The notes under the pieces are model-generated. The model worked only from the letters and a program-made list of their open reading frames with translations, had not been told where the DNA came from and did no database searches. A stretch of 64,000 nucleotides of DNA from Pseudomonas marincola (GTDB lineage Bacteria; Pseudomonadota; Gammaproteobacteria; Pseudomonadales; Pseudomonadaceae), in contig NZ_FPBC01000018.1 in the NCBI RefSeq assembly GCF_900116605.1, forward strand, positions 20,291-84,290, written 5' to 3'. The translations under genes were made by a program, and so were the position numbers. This document shows, one piece after another, positions 1-8,683 of this stretch (positions within the stretch are counted from its first letter, which is position 1; the number at the start of each line of letters is the position of its first letter).

Positions 1-465
1 ATCGGAAACCATCAGCAGGATATCCGGATTGCCCAGCGGATCTGGATTCGGGCAAACGGCTAGGCGCTTTTCTACATAACGCACACTGTCGTAACCGAAG
101 TAGCCAACCAGCCCGCCATTGAAGCGCGGCAAGCCCGGCAGAGTCGGCACTTTATAGCGTTCTTTGAACGACTCGACGAACGCCAGCGGATCTTCACACT
201 CGTGGCGCTCGGTCTCAACGCCGTCGATGCTGACGATCACAGTGTGGTCATAAGCGCGCAATACCGTACGCGCCGGCAGGCCGATGATGGAATAACGCCC
301 CCACTTCTCGCCGCCCTGAACGGACTCGAGCAAGTAGGTGTTCGCCTCATCGGCAAGCTTCAGGTAGATAGACAGCGGGGTGTCGAAGTCAGCAATGGTT
401 TCGTATGCAACAGGGATACGGTTATAGCCGGCAGCGGCTAAACGCAGGAATTCTTCGCGGATCAT
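1..465 (-). CDS. trpE: Anthranilate synthase component I, N-terminal part
   Basis: TrpE makes anthranilate from chorismate, the first step of tryptophan synthesis, using ammonia delivered by TrpG. Only residues 1-155 are in the window; the gene runs off the left edge. The LLES motif at residues 45-48, followed by GGEKWGRYS, is the region that binds feedback-inhibiting tryptophan in this family. The ATG at 465 starts MIREEF and has GAGG about 8 bases upstream. A Trp-codon leader peptide lies 67 bases upstream, which suggests attenuation. The catalytic chorismate-binding domain is outside the window, so integrity cannot be judged. Confidence 0.95.
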   Translation of the reverse strand, partial: MIREEFLRLAAAGYNRIPVAYETIADFDTPLSIYLKLADEANTYLLESVQGGEKWGRYSIIGLPARTVLRAYDHTVIVSIDGVETERHECEDPLAFVESFKERYKVPTLPGLPRFNGGLVGYFGYDSVRYVEKRLAVCPNPDPLGNPDILLMVSD

Positions 466-471
466 GATCAG

Positions 472-486
472 CCTCGTGGCTTGAGG
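472..486 (-). promoter_or_regulatory. Hairpin sequestering the trpE ribosome-binding site
   Basis: Read on the minus strand, CCTC-N7-GAGG forms a small stem whose 3' arm is the GAGG that serves as the trpE Shine-Dalgarno. The end of the leader ORF also carries GCCTC, which could pair with the same GAGGC. A ribosome stalled on the leader Trp codons would cover that competitor. The role is inferred from pairing only. Confidence 0.4.
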
Positions 487-532
487 TTTAACGGTCGAGT
501 GCAAACGCGCCGGCTAAGCGGCCAATATCAGG

Positions 533-577
533 TCAGAGGCGCCAGCGCCAACGGGCCAGTGCCTTGATGATTTTCAT
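533..577 (-). CDS. trpL: trp leader peptide
   Basis: A 14-codon reading frame, MKIIKALARWRWRL, ends 67 bases before trpE on the same strand. It has two Trp codons separated by one Arg codon, the signature of a trp leader peptide. Attenuation of trpE is known in Pseudomonas. The palindrome GGCTCGTTCGAGCC lies just upstream at 581-594. The two Trp codons sit inside a GGCGC-TG-GCGCC inverted repeat. I see no GC stem followed by a T tract before trpE, so control may act on ribosome access rather than on transcription termination. Confidence 0.75.
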   Translation of the reverse strand: MKIIKALARWRWRL

Positions 578-766
578 CCCGGCTCGTTCGAGCCAGAGTT
601 TGCAGGTAACCACCACGGAGGGATCTCTTAGACGGGCAATAAAGTGCAGCAACACTAGCGCAGCCGCTTGCGCTAATCAACCCGCCGACACGGCTCCGGG
701 CAAGAGGTTGCTGGCACTTTGCGAAAAAATCCGACTCAGTGCCCTCTTGCCTTGGCGCCAGCGCGG

Positions 767-1450
767 TTAGGCCGGCAGAAGTTCGCGCAGATTATCCAGC
801 ACCCGGGCCGGGTTCTCTTCACTGATTGGGCGGCCATGGTTGTAGCCGTAATTGAGCGCCACACAGGCAACCTGCGCGGCTTTGGCGGCTTGCACATCGT
901 TGCGCGAGTCACCAATGAACAGCGCCCGTTCTGGCGTTACATTGGCCATGTGCATGACATGCAGCAAGGCTGCCGGATTGGGCTTTTGCTGGGGCAAAGT
1001 ATCACCCCCGACAATCCAGCGGAAATAGCTGCCAAGGCCCAGTTCATCCAGCAACGGCGCCACAAAACGCTCGGGCTTGTTGGTCACGATTGCCATCGCG
1101 ACTCCCTGCTCCTGCAACCATTCCAGCACTTCACTGACGCCAGGGTAAACCGTGGTCAACTCATGGCTGTCAGCATAGGCCTGCATAAACAACTCCAGCG
1201 CTTGCTGCTCGTCAGCAAGGCTAATGTGCTGATGCTCGATACCGCCGGCCAACGCGCGGCGCATCAACACCTTGGCGCCATTGCCGATCCAGTCACGCAC
1301 GCGCTCAACACCAGCAGGCTCACGCCCCAGTTGCACCAGCGCTTTATCGACTGCCGCCGCCAGATCCGGAACCGAGTCGATCAGCGTGCCATCCAGATCG
1401 AACATCACCAGTTCCGGCAACTGGCCATTGAACAGTTGACGCAACGCCAT
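767..1450 (-). CDS. gph: Phosphoglycolate phosphatase
   Basis: A HAD-superfamily phosphatase of 227 residues that hydrolyses 2-phosphoglycolate, a product of DNA-end repair and oxidative metabolism. The nucleophile motif DLDGT is at residues 18-22. The TNKPERF segment (motif II/III region) and GDSRNDVQAA (acidic motif IV) follow in the usual order. The cap-domain length fits Gph. Its start overlaps the last base of rpe, so the two are translated as a pair upstream of trpE, as in other pseudomonads. Confidence 0.93.
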   Translation of the reverse strand: MALRQLFNGQLPELVMFDLDGTLIDSVPDLAAAVDKALVQLGREPAGVERVRDWIGNGAKVLMRRALAGGIEHQHISLADEQQALELFMQAYADSHELTTVYPGVSEVLEWLQEQGVAMAIVTNKPERFVAPLLDELGLGSYFRWIVGGDTLPQQKPNPAALLHVMHMANVTPERALFIGDSRNDVQAAKAAQVACVALNYGYNHGRPISEENPARVLDNLRELLPA

Positions 1451-2124
1451 TAGCGCTGCACCTGCGCAAGCTCTGCACGCATGGCATCAATCACCTGACG
1501 GTAATCCGGTTGATTGAAGATCGCCGAGCCCGCGACAAAGGTATCCGCACCGGCTTCGGCGATTTCACGGATGTTCTGTACATTGACCCCGCCATCGATT
1601 TCGAGACGGATGTCGCGGCCACTTTCGGTGATCAGCGCACGTGCTTCGCGCAGTTTGCCGAGGGTGGCCGGGATGAACTTCTGCCCGCCAAACCCGGGGT
1701 TCACGCTCATCAGCAGAATCATGTCGACTTTATCCATGACGTACTTGAGCACTTCCAGCGAAGTCGCCGGATTAAACACCAGGCCAGCCTTGCAGCCAGC
1801 CGCACGAATCAGTTGCAGCGAACGGTCAACGTGCTCGGACGCTTCAGGGTGGAAAGTGATGTAAGTGGCGCCCGCTTCGGCGAAGTCACCAATCATGCGA
1901 TCGACTGGCTTGACCATGAGATGCGCATCAATCGGTGCGGTGATGCCATATTTACGCAACGCCGAGCACACCATCGGGCCGATGGTCAGGTTGGGGACGT
2001 AATGATTGTCCATCACATCAAAGTGAACAATATCGGCGCCGGACGCGAGTACGTTATCGACTTCCTCGCCCAAACGAGCAAAGTCAGCGGACAGAATCGA
2101 CGGGGCGATGGCGAAGGGTTGCAT
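1450..2124 (-). CDS. rpe: Ribulose-phosphate 3-epimerase
   Basis: A TIM-barrel enzyme of 224 residues that interconverts ribulose 5-phosphate and xylulose 5-phosphate in the pentose phosphate pathway. Family signatures are visible: HFDVMDNHYVPNLTIGP near residue 35, the DAHLMV metal-site strand near 66, MSVNPGFGGQ near 140, and EIDGG/AGADTFVAGSAIF in the phosphate-binding C-terminal half. The start has an upstream AGGTGAG. It shares one base with gph. Confidence 0.96.
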   Translation of the reverse strand: MQPFAIAPSILSADFARLGEEVDNVLASGADIVHFDVMDNHYVPNLTIGPMVCSALRKYGITAPIDAHLMVKPVDRMIGDFAEAGATYITFHPEASEHVDRSLQLIRAAGCKAGLVFNPATSLEVLKYVMDKVDMILLMSVNPGFGGQKFIPATLGKLREARALITESGRDIRLEIDGGVNVQNIREIAEAGADTFVAGSAIFNQPDYRQVIDAMRAELAQVQR

Positions 2125-2259
2125 GGCTCACCTCAGTGGCTTTCACGGAAGGCCGCTATTGTAGCAGCCCCAACCTTGCTTTGGCTGGCATTGCGGCGCA
2201 GACAAACTGCTGCGATTACCGCTAGTCTTGGCGTTGATGTTGCCCGCCGGAGTTGTTGA

Positions 2260-3258
2260 ATGCGCCCTACCGCTATAGCCCTGCCCATAATTGGACTCAG
2301 CCTGATGCTCAGCCTGCCCGCACTTGCCGAGGACGCCGAGCCCGCCGCGCCGGAAAATAAAGCCAGCGAGCAAACCGTCGCGCCTCGCGAGCCACTGACC
2401 GCGCGCAGCCAAGTGGAGGCGACGGCCCTTGAACGGCAGGTCGACCCAAAGCAGGTGCAACACCTGCAGGCGGGTGATGAGCAGTTTCTGGCGCTCTGGC
2501 TCGAAGCCAACAGTGCGCAACCGCGCGGCGCGGTGATTCTGATTCCAGGCGACAACGAAAGCGCCGACTGGCCGCAAACCGTCGGACCACTAAGGCGCAA
2601 GCTGCCAGACAACGGCTGGCATACGCTTAGCCTGACGCTTCCAGACCCACTCAGCACAGTCCCGATCGTCACGCCGACACCAGAAAAGCCAGCCCCTGAC
2701 GCCGCAGCCGAGACAGCAACTGAAGATGAAAAAGCAGCTGGGCAGCCGGCAGAGGCCGCAGCCGAAACGCCATCAGAGCCCAGCACTGAAGCTGACACGC
2801 CAGCCGAAGTTGCGAACACGCCGGATGCAGAGGAACTGCGCAAGCAGCATGAGCAACGGATCTTTGCGCGAATAGGCGCAGGCCTTGAATATGTGCGCCA
2901 ACACAAACCCCGAACCATCGCATTGCTGGGTCAGGGCACCGGCGCGTACTGGGCAGCGCGCTATATCAGCGAGCGCCCGGCCAAGGACATACAGCGGATA
3001 GTTGCAATATCCGCGCAGGCGCCAGAATTTGCTTCAAGCCAACTTGAAGCCTTACTGACTGAAAACAAGACTGCCACGCTGGACGTTTTCTACCGCTCGA
3101 CGGCTGCAAGCAACAAGCAACTGCACGAGCGCTTGATGGCCAGCAAACGCCAGGCTGAATCAGGCTACGAGCAAATTGCCCTCAATGCACTGCCGGGCAA
3201 CCTGCATGATGAGCAGGAGCAACTCTACCGGCGTGTCCGCGGCTGGTTGGAGAAATAG
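2260..3258 (+). CDS. DUF3530 family exported alpha/beta-hydrolase-like protein
   Basis: A 332-residue protein with a signal peptide (residues 1-23, ending LPALA). A DUF3530-type domain is split by an Ala/Glu/Pro/Thr-rich low-complexity insert at about residues 140-190. The C-terminal part has GQGTGAYWAARY, which resembles the nucleophile-elbow segment of alpha/beta hydrolases, but the usual Ser is not obvious. Substrate and role are unknown. It is divergent from rpe; 135 bases separate the two starts. Confidence 0.8.
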   Translation: MRPTAIALPIIGLSLMLSLPALAEDAEPAAPENKASEQTVAPREPLTARSQVEATALERQVDPKQVQHLQAGDEQFLALWLEANSAQPRGAVILIPGDNESADWPQTVGPLRRKLPDNGWHTLSLTLPDPLSTVPIVTPTPEKPAPDAAAETATEDEKAAGQPAEAAAETPSEPSTEADTPAEVANTPDAEELRKQHEQRIFARIGAGLEYVRQHKPRTIALLGQGTGAYWAARYISERPAKDIQRIVAISAQAPEFASSQLEALLTENKTATLDVFYRSTAASNKQLHERLMASKRQAESGYEQIALNALPGNLHDEQEQLYRRVRGWLEK

Positions 3259-3283
3259 CAGCGATTGCCGGAGTGCTGATTCC

Positions 3284-4039
3284 CTAGAAGCCGCGGCGCT
3301 GGCGAATAACGCGGTAAGCCTGATGCAATTCGCGGGTCTTCTCGGTGGCCTCGCGAACTTGCTCGGCACTGGCACCACGACCGGCAAGCTTGTCGGGATG
3401 GTGCTTGCTGAGCAGCAGCCGGTAAGCACGTTTAATCTGCGCCGGATCACTGTCATCGCTGACGCCGATAATGCGCAAAGCGCCCTGATAACCACCGCTA
3501 GCCAGAGGCTGAGTTGCCGCCTTGGGTGCATGATTGGCGCTAATGGCTTCCTGCTCGGCAGCCGGCACGCCTAACCATTTACCCCAAAGCATTATCAGCT
3601 CGCGCTCGGGTCGGCTAATGCGCCCGTCCGCCCAGGCCATGCGCCAACAGGCGCGCAGCAGGCTGTCGGCATTGGCACGCTGACGCTGCAGTGGGGAGCG
3701 CAGGCTGTCCGTGCCTGTTTTACCGCGAGCAAAGGCTTCGATCGCACGCATTCGACTTGGCTCATCGAAACCCAGACGACGCATCTCCGCCCGCGCCTGC
3801 TGAATATGCGCATCGAGCACCCGCCCTTCGCACTTGGCCATTCGCCCCAGCATGACGAATAACACGTAGGGATCATCGGCTATGGCCGGGCGCTGAAAAC
3901 GCTCAAGCAGAGCCGACCAGCTCGCCAACTGCAAACGGCGGTCGATGATCTGGCCCAGCAAACCGCCCAGCAGCGCGCCCGGAATACTCGCTGCTGCGAA
4001 CCCCGCCAGTGCGCCGATTGCGGTAATCGGGAAGATCAA
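3284..4039 (-). CDS. djlA: DjlA-like co-chaperone (TerB plus J domain)
   Basis: A membrane-anchored J-domain protein that would stimulate DnaK at the inner membrane. It has a glycine-rich N-terminal membrane segment, a central TerB-like helical domain (about residues 60-160) and a C-terminal J domain with the HPD motif (KHHPDK). An ATG at 4069 is in frame but lies inside murU. The TTG at 4039 has GGAGG six bases upstream and begins just past the murU stop, so I chose it. It is the last gene of an amgK-murU-djlA run. Confidence 0.85.
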   Translation of the reverse strand: MIFPITAIGALAGFAAASIPGALLGGLLGQIIDRRLQLASWSALLERFQRPAIADDPYVLFVMLGRMAKCEGRVLDAHIQQARAEMRRLGFDEPSRMRAIEAFARGKTGTDSLRSPLQRQRANADSLLRACWRMAWADGRISRPERELIMLWGKWLGVPAAEQEAISANHAPKAATQPLASGGYQGALRIIGVSDDSDPAQIKRAYRLLLSKHHPDKLAGRGASAEQVREATEKTRELHQAYRVIRQRRGF

Positions 4040-4040
4040 T

Positions 4041-4724
4041 TCAAGCCTCCGCCGCCAGTAGTTGCTCAACCTCAGCTAGCCGCTCGAAAGTGCCGACATC
4101 GACCCAGCAACCCTTATGCAGCTCACCACTGACCTGCCCGCGACTCATGGCTTCGCGCAACAAGGGCGCAAGCTTGAAAGCGCCCGCTGTGCAGTTCTTG
4201 AATAAGGCCGGATCAAGCACCGCGATACCACTGTAGGTGTAGCGATCAGCAGCAGTATTGGCCAATGCAGGAGCATCCGTCAGCAAGCCTTCACTCAGGC
4301 AGAAGTCACCCGTCTGGTGATGAGCCGGATTGTCGACCAAGACCAAGTGCGCAAGACCTTCATGGGCTTTGCGCAGCTCGGCGAATGGATAATCAGTGAA
4401 GATATCGCCATTGACCACCAGAAACGGTTGATCACCCAGCAGCGGCAACGCACGGAATATGCCGCCGCCGGTTTCCAGCGGCTCACCTTCAGCGGAGTAG
4501 ACGATGCTGACGCCGAACTGTTCACCATCCCCCAAATACGCCTCGATCTGGGCACCCAGCCAGGCATGGTTAATTACCAGTTCAGTGAAGCCAGCGGCGG
4601 CTAGCGCGCGAATGTGGTACTCGATCAGCGGCACACCCGCAGCGCGAACCAGCGGTTTAGGCGTATGCAAGGTCAACGGACGCAGCCGCTCACCCTTGCC
4701 CGCGGCCAGAATCATGGCTTTCAT
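4041..4724 (-). CDS. murU: N-acetylmuramate alpha-1-phosphate uridylyltransferase
   Basis: MurU converts MurNAc 1-phosphate and UTP to UDP-MurNAc in the peptidoglycan recycling shortcut that gives pseudomonads intrinsic fosfomycin tolerance. The 227-residue nucleotidyltransferase begins MKAMILAAGKGERLRPLT, the family's nucleotide-binding loop. VVNGDIF (near residue 105) carries the metal-binding Asp. It overlaps amgK, the enzyme before it in the pathway, by four bases. Confidence 0.93.
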   Translation of the reverse strand: MKAMILAAGKGERLRPLTLHTPKPLVRAAGVPLIEYHIRALAAAGFTELVINHAWLGAQIEAYLGDGEQFGVSIVYSAEGEPLETGGGIFRALPLLGDQPFLVVNGDIFTDYPFAELRKAHEGLAHLVLVDNPAHHQTGDFCLSEGLLTDAPALANTAADRYTYSGIAVLDPALFKNCTAGAFKLAPLLREAMSRGQVSGELHKGCWVDVGTFERLAEVEQLLAAEA

Positions 4725-5749
4725 GCCTGCTCACCCGCCACGCCCTGTAACTCTTCGATCAGCTCAGCCAACTCGGCAAGTTCGGGCCGACGCGCAAGCA
4801 CTGCAGCTATATAGGCGAAGAAACGCGGCACATCCGCCAGATACTTGGGCTTGCCATCGCGATGACAAATGCGCGCGAAGATACCAATGACCTTGAGGTG
4901 ACGCTGCACGCCCATCAGATCGCTGGCGCGCATAAACTGGTTGAAGTCCGGCTGCACCGGCAAACCGGCTGCCCGCGCCTGCTGCCAATAGCCTTCAAGC
5001 CAGGCGTGCACTTGCGGCTCCGGCCAACTGAGGAAGGCGTCCTTGAACAGGCATGTCACGTCATAGGTGACTGGCCCATACACCGCATCCTGAAAATCAA
5101 GCACGCCCGGATTCGTCTCGCTGATCATCAGATTGCGCGGCATAAAATCGCGATGGACCAGCACTTTTGGCTGATCAAGCGCACTGCTTATCAGCAGCCC
5201 ACAGACCCGCTGCCATTTGGCCTGTTGCTCGGCGCTGAAGGTGATGCCCAGATGCCGCTGCACATACCACTCAGGAAACAGTTGCAGCTCACGCAGCAGC
5301 AACGCCTCGTCGTAGCTCGGCAAGGGAGTGTCCATTGGCAGTTTTTGCAATGCCAGCAGTGCGTCGATGGCATCAGCGAACAAGGCGTCTGCATTGCCCG
5401 CATCAATCACATCCAGATACGTTTTGCTGCCCAGATCGTTAAGCAACAAAAAGCCTTGCTGTAAATCTTCGGCCAAAATTTTCGGCACATTGAGTCCGGC
5501 AGTCGCCAGCAGAGCCGCCATTTTCACAAAAGGACGGCAATCTTCCTGCGGTGGCGGCGCATCCATGACAATCAAAGTGCGCCCGGCGCCTTGCCAGCGA
5601 AAATAGCGGCGAAAGCTCGCATCGCTGCTCGCAGAGGTTAATGTGGCGTCCGGAACAGCGCCCCAACCCTGCTCTGAAAATAGTTTTGGCAGCACCTGAT
5701 TAAGCCAATTATCAAGGAGTTGCAGGCGTTCATCGTTTTCATACATCAC
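4721..5749 (-). CDS. amgK: Anomeric MurNAc/GlcNAc kinase
   Basis: AmgK phosphorylates the anomeric carbon of MurNAc and GlcNAc recovered from cell-wall turnover, making the substrate of MurU. The 342-residue protein has an APH-type kinase fold. VLVHRDFMPRNLM is the catalytic loop (HxDxxxxN) and VLDFQDAVYG is the metal-binding segment. It is transcribed divergently from lptD and overlaps murU. Confidence 0.93.
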   Translation of the reverse strand: MMYENDERLQLLDNWLNQVLPKLFSEQGWGAVPDATLTSASSDASFRRYFRWQGAGRTLIVMDAPPPQEDCRPFVKMAALLATAGLNVPKILAEDLQQGFLLLNDLGSKTYLDVIDAGNADALFADAIDALLALQKLPMDTPLPSYDEALLLRELQLFPEWYVQRHLGITFSAEQQAKWQRVCGLLISSALDQPKVLVHRDFMPRNLMISETNPGVLDFQDAVYGPVTYDVTCLFKDAFLSWPEPQVHAWLEGYWQQARAAGLPVQPDFNQFMRASDLMGVQRHLKVIGIFARICHRDGKPKYLADVPRFFAYIAAVLARRPELAELAELIEELQGVAGEQA

Positions 5750-5872
5750 TAAGGGTCTCCGACGGCGCTAGCCGTTGCGCGGGTCATGCTTTATTATCCA
5801 GCATCTTTTAAAGCCCATCGAGAGGCGTGTAGCCTCCGGGCATATGACACGCAGGAAGCCCGGAAAAACAAG

Positions 5873-8683
5873 ATGGCAGTTAAAACTCCCGCGGTACGTA
5901 AAAAATTCCCACTTCTCGTCACAGGCAGCCTGTTGGCTCTTCAACCTATGGCGAGTCAATTTGTTGTTGCAGCCGAACAGTTCGACTGCGGCGTTTCTCC
6001 GAGCGGTGGCTGGGCGTGTGCGCCCAAGACCAGCAACGTCGAATTACCGGCGCGCCCTGCTCGCAGTACACCTGAGGCTGACACCAGCGCAACCAATGTT
6101 GCCGCTCCGGTCGCAGCCGGTGCTGCAGTTGCCGCAACGAGCAGCAAACCGGCGAAAAAGCTCAACACGACCAAGCAGGTTACCGAAGCGCAAGGCTTGG
6201 GTCTGGCCTCTCGCAGCGCCGACTATAGCCATCTTGACTGGGTTCCGCGCGAAAAGTTGACGCCGGAGCAGCTTGCCGAGACAGCGCCATATTGTTCCGG
6301 TGCTTACGTTGAGCCCGAACGCCCAGGCATGGATGACACCACGCCAATGAATGAGGCGCCACTGTTCGTCTCGGCGAAAGCGTCGCGTTACGAGCAAGAG
6401 ACTCAGAAAGCGACCCTGGCGGGTGATGTCGTTCTTCGCCAGTCGAGCATGCAGGTTGAGGCCAATGAAGCCAGCCTGCTGCAAGCCGAAAATCGCGGCG
6501 TACTCGATGGCAACGTGCGCTTGCGCGACAAAGGCGCGCTGATTGTTGGCGATCATGCTGAGCTGCAGCTGGATAACGGTGAAGCGCAGATTGATAACGC
6601 CGAATATGTGATGCACGAAGGTCAGGCGCGCGGTAATGCACTCTATGCAAAACGTGAGCAGACCTCGATTATTCGTCTTAAAGACGGCACGTTCACCCGC
6701 TGCGAACCGAACAGCAACGACTGGCACCTGAAGGGTAACAACATCACCCTCAACCCGGTGACTGGCTTTGGTTCGGCGACCAACGTGACCTTGCGCGTCA
6801 AAGACTTCCCGGTGTTCTACACGCCATATATTTACTTCCCGATCGACGATCGTCGCCAGTCAGGTTTCCTGACGCCGTCAATCAGCTCATCGAGCAGTAA
6901 CGGCCTGACGCTGGAAACGCCTTACTACTTCAACCTTGCGCCCAACTATGACGCCACGCTGTACCCGACCTACATGGGTGACCGTGGCTTGCATCTGGAA
7001 GGCGAGTTCCGCTACCTGAGCAAAACCGGCGAAGGCCAGGTCGGCGCGGCCATTCTGAATGACAAGAATGACGATCGCGACCTGCAGTCCGACTCCAAGG
7101 ACACTCGCTGGTTGTACAGCTGGCAGCACAAGGAAGGCCTGAACTCACGCCTGACTGCTGAAGTCGATTACACAGACATCAGCGACCCGTACTATTTCCA
7201 GGACCTGGATACCGATCTGGGTATTGATACGCCGGACTTTATCAACCAGCGCGGCACCCTGACCTATCGCGGCGATTCATATGTCGCGAAGCTCAATGCT
7301 CACGCCTATGAGCTGGCGAATATCACCGACATCACCCCATACGATCGCCTTCCGCAGATCACAATTGATGGCCAGCTGCCGTTTCAGCCTTCGGGTCTGA
7401 ACATGAGCTATGGCGCTGAACTGGTTCGCTTTGACCGGGATCTGCGCAGCGGCGACTACATCAATGAAGATGGCGTCGTCGAGCAGCCTTGGTACGACAA
7501 CAACGTGACCGGCCTTGCGCGTGCGAACGGTACTCGTATGCACCTCGAGCCCGCTGTCAGCCTGCCGCTCGACTGGAGCTGGGGCTTCGTCAAACCGCAG
7601 TTGAAGTACCTGTACACCAACTATGACCTCGATCTGGACTCTATCGGCAAAGCGCAACTCGCCGGAGGCGCAGGCTCATTTGACGATGCCCCTGATCGTG
7701 GCGTTGGCATGTTCAGTGTCGACAGCGGCCTGTACTTCGACCGTGACACTCAGTGGTTCGGCACCAACTTCCGCCAGACGCTCGAGCCGCGCATGTACTA
7801 CCTGTATGTGCCCGAGGAAGATCAAGACGATATTCCGGTATTCGACACCAGCGAAACCACCTTCAGCTACAACTCGCTGTTTCGCGAAAATCGTTTCACA
7901 GGTAAAGACCGGATCGGTGACGAGAACAAACTCTCGTTTGGCGTAACCAACCGCTGGATCGAAGACAACGGCTTTGAGCGTCAGCGTCTGAGCATCGGCC
8001 AGGCCGTTTACTTCGAAGACCGCAAGGTTCAGCTGCCAGGTATCGATTACAAAACCCGTGACGATGCGCAGTCCTCGGTGTCACCGATTGCACTTGAGCA
8101 CTCTTACCGGTTCAACCGCGACTGGCGCCTGGACTCGGACTTCAACTGGGACCCGGATGCTCGCAGAACCCGTTCCGGCAGCACCATGTTCCATTATCAG
8201 CCTGAAGATAATCCGGGCAAGATCATCAACGCCGGTTATCGCTATCGCAACGACACCGTCCGCTACGACCAGAGCACTGGTCAGTGGGTTGTCGGCGGCG
8301 GCGATTACGGTGTTCCTGGCAGCGCCAACTACATCAAGGATTACTACAAGATCAGCCAGCACGACTTCTCGGTGGTCTGGCCGATCGTTCAGCAATGGAG
8401 TCTGATCTCACGCTGGCAGTATGACTACGGCCGCAACCGTACACTCGAAGCCTTTGGCGGCCTTGAGTACGACAGCTGCTGCTGGAAAGTACGCGTAATC
8501 GATCGTTACTGGATCAACTACGACGAAGTCAGCCTCAACCCAGACTTGAACGACGATCCTGATCGCGGGATCTTCCTGGAAGTAACGCTTAAAGGCCTCG
8601 GCGGCGTTACTGGTAAATCCGCAAGTTCGTTCCTGAATAACGGCATTCAAGGTTATCGTAAACGTGAAGATGAAGCTTTCTGA
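5873..8683 (+). CDS. lptD: LPS-assembly outer-membrane protein LptD
   Basis: LptD forms the outer-membrane barrel that, with LptE, inserts lipopolysaccharide into the outer leaflet. I start it at the ATG at 5873 (MAVKTPAVRKK), giving 936 residues. The frame is open back to 5786, but this start gives a proper signal peptide (cleavage near VVAAEQ). A pseudomonad-type Ala/Thr-rich linker follows, then the OstA/LptA-like N-domain (about residues 170-310) and a large beta-barrel rich in aromatic strand ends. surA overlaps its 3' end by 20 bases, so the two are probably co-expressed. Confidence 0.94.
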   Translation: MAVKTPAVRKKFPLLVTGSLLALQPMASQFVVAAEQFDCGVSPSGGWACAPKTSNVELPARPARSTPEADTSATNVAAPVAAGAAVAATSSKPAKKLNTTKQVTEAQGLGLASRSADYSHLDWVPREKLTPEQLAETAPYCSGAYVEPERPGMDDTTPMNEAPLFVSAKASRYEQETQKATLAGDVVLRQSSMQVEANEASLLQAENRGVLDGNVRLRDKGALIVGDHAELQLDNGEAQIDNAEYVMHEGQARGNALYAKREQTSIIRLKDGTFTRCEPNSNDWHLKGNNITLNPVTGFGSATNVTLRVKDFPVFYTPYIYFPIDDRRQSGFLTPSISSSSSNGLTLETPYYFNLAPNYDATLYPTYMGDRGLHLEGEFRYLSKTGEGQVGAAILNDKNDDRDLQSDSKDTRWLYSWQHKEGLNSRLTAEVDYTDISDPYYFQDLDTDLGIDTPDFINQRGTLTYRGDSYVAKLNAHAYELANITDITPYDRLPQITIDGQLPFQPSGLNMSYGAELVRFDRDLRSGDYINEDGVVEQPWYDNNVTGLARANGTRMHLEPAVSLPLDWSWGFVKPQLKYLYTNYDLDLDSIGKAQLAGGAGSFDDAPDRGVGMFSVDSGLYFDRDTQWFGTNFRQTLEPRMYYLYVPEEDQDDIPVFDTSETTFSYNSLFRENRFTGKDRIGDENKLSFGVTNRWIEDNGFERQRLSIGQAVYFEDRKVQLPGIDYKTRDDAQSSVSPIALEHSYRFNRDWRLDSDFNWDPDARRTRSGSTMFHYQPEDNPGKIINAGYRYRNDTVRYDQSTGQWVVGGGDYGVPGSANYIKDYYKISQHDFSVVWPIVQQWSLISRWQYDYGRNRTLEAFGGLEYDSCCWKVRVIDRYWINYDEVSLNPDLNDDPDRGIFLEVTLKGLGGVTGKSASSFLNNGIQGYRKREDEAF

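Larger units (their letters stand above)
466..766. other. trpE-gph intergenic leader region
   Basis: These 300 bases between gph and trpE hold the trp leader peptide, the palindrome at 581-594 and the hairpin before trpE. Beyond 600 I see no other gene. The trpE promoter probably lies at 600-760 on the minus strand, but I could not find convincing boxes. Confidence 0.5.

Noticed and set aside
1510..2259. Plus-strand frames opposite rpe and gph
   Set aside because: Shadows of well-identified genes; no start signals or family match.
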